Part shown: piece after piece, positions 22,461 to 25,320 of the stretch
Numbering within the stretch: position 1 is the first letter of the stretch
How the letters are laid out: the number at the start of each line of letters is the position of its first letter
Source: Treponema sp.
GTDB taxonomy: Bacteria; Spirochaetota; Spirochaetia; Treponematales; Treponemataceae
Assembly (NCBI GenBank): GCA_017963165.1
Contig: JAGCTZ010000176.1
Location: 1 to 25,320, forward strand
Direction of reading: 5' to 3'
DNA: 25,320 bases
Notes under the pieces: generated by a model
Database searches by the model: none
The model's input: only the letters and a program-made list of their open reading frames with translations
What the model was told of the DNA's origin: nothing
Made by a program: the position numbers and the translations under genes

Positions 22461-24674
22461 TTACTTTGAAATTTTAAATTTCCCGGCGAGTCCTTTTATA
22501 TTATCCCAGACGCCGCTTATTCCATTTGGATTTTTCATTATAAGGGCAAGAGCTCCAGCTATAATTGCAATAATTACGACTGCAAAAATAATTCGTTTCC
22601 AAGGGAACTTTTTACTTGCAAAAGGATCTTTCGCTGCAAGAAAAGCGCGTGGTGGATGAGCCGGCAGATGTGTCAGTGAACGTCCAAGAATCGTAGAAAT
22701 TTTTGTATTGCCGTTGATTGCCCAGCCGCTTGCATCAAGAACAGGTGCTATGTTTCTTTGCCGTAGTTTAAGATATGCAAGAATCATTGAAGGCAATGAA
22801 ATTAGAAGCAGAATAAGAATGATTGCAAATGGAAGCTTCCAGCCAAGCTTAAACAGATTTGTAAAAATTCCTACAATAAGAGTTGTAATTCCGCTTATTG
22901 CAACACTAAGAGCAGCGATTGTTCCAACATCAATTTTTTTAGGAATTGCAGCAGCGGCAGCAGCTGTTGCATCATCTTTTGTGGCAGGCAGCTTTGTGTC
23001 ATTAACAGCGGATGTAAGTTTTCCATTTATTGCGGTTTCTTTGTCTGCAGCGGCTTTTGCAATTTTTTCCTGAATAAGCCGTAAAAGCTTTTTGTATGGC
23101 GAGAAAAATGCCTGCTTTATATTTACAGGATTTTCAATAATCTTAACAATTGTTGCATCCCAGTCGCCGCCTGCTCTGTCAAAGAAAACACCGTTTCTGC
23201 CAACAATTATATTGTCTGTGTTTCCGTTTGAAATAAGTGCAGCAATCTGCATTGTTTTGTCTGTGTTGCCTCGCTTTGTACAGTCGCAGTATACAAGGAA
23301 GCATTGCGAAAGCGCAGCCATTGTTCCGTGTTTTGCAATATCCAGAACTTTTACACAAAGGTCGCAGGCACGTCCGTCAAGGTAAAGGGTTCCGCATTGG
23401 AAAATAGCTTTTTCGCCCAGAGTATAAAATTCTTCAAACGAAACAAAGTTTTTTAAAAGCTCAACAAAGTCGCGGCGTAGCAAAAGCATTTTTCTTAGTT
23501 CTACAGAAGCAAGAGCAACAGGAGGACGGCTTTCTTCTTCTGAAAGAAGATCGTTTATTTTCTGTTCGTAGCCTCCATCTAGAATTTCTGTTATGCGGTC
23601 AAGGCCAAGAGAGCTTACTTCATTTTGAGGCATTGCTGTGTACCAGTTTTCATACGGCTTGAACAGTTCTTCAATTTTTCTCCAGTTAGTTTCAGATAAC
23701 GAAGAAATATCTTTACCCATTAATGGTTTTGTTACATTTTCTTTAAATGCCGCAACAGTTTCTTTCCAGGCGGGATTTACAGTGGCATCAAGCGGCAATG
23801 GTTTTCCGCCTTCGCATAATGCAATAGGAAGAAGTGCAAGGTGGTCAAGGTCAAACAATTCTCCATTTTCATCAAGGAACATTGTGTCGGTTTTAGCCTT
23901 CATTATATCTTTTGAACCACCGTCAAAATTTATAAGAGAACAACGCAGATAATAATCATTTACTTTTTCTTTGATTGCCATAAAGCTTTTTGCAGCGGCA
24001 TCTGTTGCATCTTTAAGGAAGAAAATTTTTGGATCATTTTTAGCACCTGAGTCGCGCCATTCCTTCAGAGCTTTTGCATTGTTAAAGAATTCTTCGGTTT
24101 GAGTGCGTGTAATTCCTTTTACTCCACTTATGTCATCAGTTCCGCCGGTGCAGGTGATAATGTCTTTTATAACATTTGCGACAGCTTCGTCTTTTACACA
24201 TTCTGCGCAGAGTACGCCGTCTCCATTAAAAACATTTGGAGCAAAAAGCTTGTCGTTTACAGAAAGGTCTTCAAGCTTAAGTTCGCTTGCATCCGATTTT
24301 TCAAGAATAGAAAGAACAGATTTTGCGGAATCTAAAGGAGAGTGCCCGCAGGCAAAAGGTTCGCTGCTCATTGCATCAAGAGGAATTGAATCTCCTTTTT
24401 GCATTATTATTTCAGGACGTGAAAAATATTTTCGGATATATTCAACGGCTTCCAGAATTTCCGGCTGCCTTACACGTCCGTTTTTGTCTGTATCCAGAAT
24501 GGAAAGCGTTTCTTCGCTGAATTCCAATCCCTGAACAGGGCAGGCCAGTGCCGTCCACATTTTTGGGTCCAAGTCGCGCAGATTCAGAACATCATCAATT
24601 GTAGAAATCTTTGCCTGAATAAGTCCACCGTTCTGCATAAAATGATATGAATATTTTTCGTTGTTTCGTTTCAT
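22461..24674 (-). CDS. Large EF-hand-containing membrane protein of unknown function
   Basis: 737 residues with no signal peptide. A canonical EF-hand loop DTDKNGRVRQPE lies at 61-72 (Asp61, Asp63, Asn65, Arg67, Glu72), so calcium binding is plausible. Residues 75-560 are soluble and largely helical, with Cys at several places. An Ala-rich segment follows near 575. Three membrane segments are at about 587-606, 616-636 and 694-713, with the conserved-looking PVLDASGWAINGN between the second and third. I recall similar long EF-hand proteins in other bacteria but no assigned function. The gene may be expressed from TAAAAT at 24681-24686, only 6 bases before the ATG, again suggesting a leaderless message. 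It is followed after 12 bases by the M15 peptidase gene. Confidence 0.75.
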   Translation of the reverse strand: MKRNNEKYSYHFMQNGGLIQAKISTIDDVLNLRDLDPKMWTALACPVQGLEFSEETLSILDTDKNGRVRQPEILEAVEYIRKYFSRPEIIMQKGDSIPLDAMSSEPFACGHSPLDSAKSVLSILEKSDASELKLEDLSVNDKLFAPNVFNGDGVLCAECVKDEAVANVIKDIITCTGGTDDISGVKGITRTQTEEFFNNAKALKEWRDSGAKNDPKIFFLKDATDAAAKSFMAIKEKVNDYYLRCSLINFDGGSKDIMKAKTDTMFLDENGELFDLDHLALLPIALCEGGKPLPLDATVNPAWKETVAAFKENVTKPLMGKDISSLSETNWRKIEELFKPYENWYTAMPQNEVSSLGLDRITEILDGGYEQKINDLLSEEESRPPVALASVELRKMLLLRRDFVELLKNFVSFEEFYTLGEKAIFQCGTLYLDGRACDLCVKVLDIAKHGTMAALSQCFLVYCDCTKRGNTDKTMQIAALISNGNTDNIIVGRNGVFFDRAGGDWDATIVKIIENPVNIKQAFFSPYKKLLRLIQEKIAKAAADKETAINGKLTSAVNDTKLPATKDDATAAAAAAIPKKIDVGTIAALSVAISGITTLIVGIFTNLFKLGWKLPFAIILILLLISLPSMILAYLKLRQRNIAPVLDASGWAINGNTKISTILGRSLTHLPAHPPRAFLAAKDPFASKKFPWKRIIFAVVIIAIIAGALALIMKNPNGISGVWDNIKGLAGKFKISK

Positions 24675-24749
24675 TCTTATATTTTAACATAAGTTATGGT
24701 GTTTAGGTAATTTTTTTCGGGATTTTTTTTGATTAAGATTTCTATTGGT

Positions 24750-25147
24750 TTGATATGAGTATCACGTTCCGGAATTATTGGCCGTTCCCGTGGAGTGTCT
24801 AAAATGAAATTCTCACGGGTATTTTTATGAAATATCATGCTCCAAAATTGTCGCTCGTACCCGTGGAACTTATAAATTGAGGTTACCACGGGTATTTTTG
24901 AGAAATATTTTGTCCTATAATTGTCACTTGTACCCGTGGAATCTCTAAAATGAAGTTCACACGGGTAACTTTGTGAAATATTACACTTCAGAATTGTCGT
25001 ATATACCCGTGGGATTTCTAAATTGAGGTTTCCACGGGTAATTTTGTGAAATATTACGCTCCAGAATTGACGTTTGTACCCGTGGTTTCTTTAAAATGAA
25101 GCTCCCACGGGTAATATTGTGGAAGGCGAAACATGCAGACCAAAAAA
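24750..25147. repeat. Tandem array of five 73-bp units, each with a 9-bp inverted repeat
   Basis: Left arms TACCCGTGG (first copy TTCCCGTGG) begin at 24785, 24858, 24931, 25004 and 25077, exactly 73 bases apart. In four of the five units the right arm CCACGGGTA (or one base different) follows a 19-base loop; unit 1 has a less perfect right arm. The 36-base spacers are also related (core GTGAAATATTACGCTCCAGA, then ATTG), so the whole unit is repeated and this is not a CRISPR. Degraded half units flank both ends. 73 is not a multiple of three and no frame stays open, so it is non-coding. It lies upstream of the EF-hand membrane protein gene. Confidence 0.9.
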
Positions 25148-25199
25148 TTGTTAAAGTGAAGATGTGGCGGGGGCGTTACGCAACATCATCAACTTAAGA

Positions 25200-25320
25200 C
25201 TAAAACGACGGTTTTAGATTACAGCCAAATTTATTAGCCTTATTAAACTGCCGTTTTTTAGATTTTGATTTCCGGACGGGCAGAGTGTACTTCGAAATCT
25301 CTGCCTGAATCTTTTTCAGC
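25200..25320 (-). CDS. Possible C-terminal fragment of a gene running off the window
   Basis: On the minus strand one frame is open from the window edge to a TAG at 25200-25202, giving 39 residues rich in Lys (KKIQAEISKYTLPVRKSKSK is the first part). I do not recognise it. The other two frames contain stops. A 39-codon run can occur by chance, so the call is weak. If real, the 73-bp array lies between this gene and the EF-hand protein gene. Hairpins GGCAGAG/CTCTGCC near 25280-25305 and CTAAAAC/GTTTTAG (25200-25217) overlap it. Confidence 0.3.
   Translation of the reverse strand, partial: LKKIQAEISKYTLPVRKSKSKKRQFNKANKFGCNLKPSF

Noticed and set aside
24785..25113. CRISPR array
   Set aside because: Units are 73 bp with conserved spacers and an internal inverted repeat with a 19-base loop. 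CRISPR spacers are unrelated to each other, and no cas genes are present.
24785..25113. Integron attC array
   Set aside because: No gene cassettes lie between the palindromes, no integrase is seen, and the arms lack the conserved GTT core triplet at their ends.

Overview
The window looks like a spirochaete chromosome, most probably a gut or rumen Treponema. This is inferred from AT-rich sequence, Lys/Glu/Ala-rich proteins, several lipoproteins, a small beta-barrel-like outer-membrane protein, an AroD-AroE fusion and many short G-rich or palindromic intergenic repeats. No genome comparison was possible. Most genes are ordinary housekeeping genes. The unusual material lies in fusions, altered active sites and a dense set of structured repeats.

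Layout. 1-272: palindromic intergenic DNA and a terminator. 273-4438 (minus): small outer-membrane-type protein, a transglutaminase-like surface lipoprotein and a Gln/Glu-rich lipoprotein; the last two are translationally coupled. 4546-4802 (plus): promoter, tRNA-Lys(TTT), tRNA-Leu(GAG), terminator. 4813-5574 (plus): DUF554 membrane protein. 5698-15263 (minus): one tightly packed run read as hisA-hisI-hisE fusion, hisD, def, fmt, a kinase-less PASTA protein, aroD-aroE fusion, rpiA and an RluA-family pseudouridine synthase. Start/stop overlaps or very small gaps suggest co-transcription. 15419-17584 (minus): topoisomerase IV subunit B with a histone-H1-like N-terminal tail. 17640-18222: a 580-bp intergenic region with an orphan terminator, a 172-bp palindromic element and a second hairpin. 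18223-19494 (plus): ornithine carbamoyltransferase and an ACT-domain protein. 19633-20919 (minus): dGTPase-like protein. 21026-21421 (plus): FMN split-barrel protein. 21498-24674 (minus): EF-hand membrane protein followed by an M15 peptidase. 24750-25147: five tandem 73-bp units, each with a 9-bp inverted repeat. The window ends in a possible C-terminal gene fragment.

Functional links. The long minus-strand run combines histidine synthesis, shikimate synthesis, pentose phosphate supply (ribose-5-phosphate feeds PRPP and histidine), initiator formyl-methionine metabolism (def, fmt) and rRNA/tRNA modification. The PASTA protein sits next to def-fmt, where many Gram-positive bacteria carry a PASTA Ser/Thr kinase.

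Most unusual signals: (1) the exact-period 73-bp palindrome array; (2) the HisA-HisI-HisE trifunctional fusion with a promoter implying a leaderless mRNA; (3) an AroD-AroE protein altered at several substrate-binding positions; (4) an ornithine carbamoyltransferase with HDLP in place of HCLP; (5) a short dispersed repeat that is translated in three different ways inside one pseudouridine synthase gene; (6) a long palindromic element paired with an orphan terminator.
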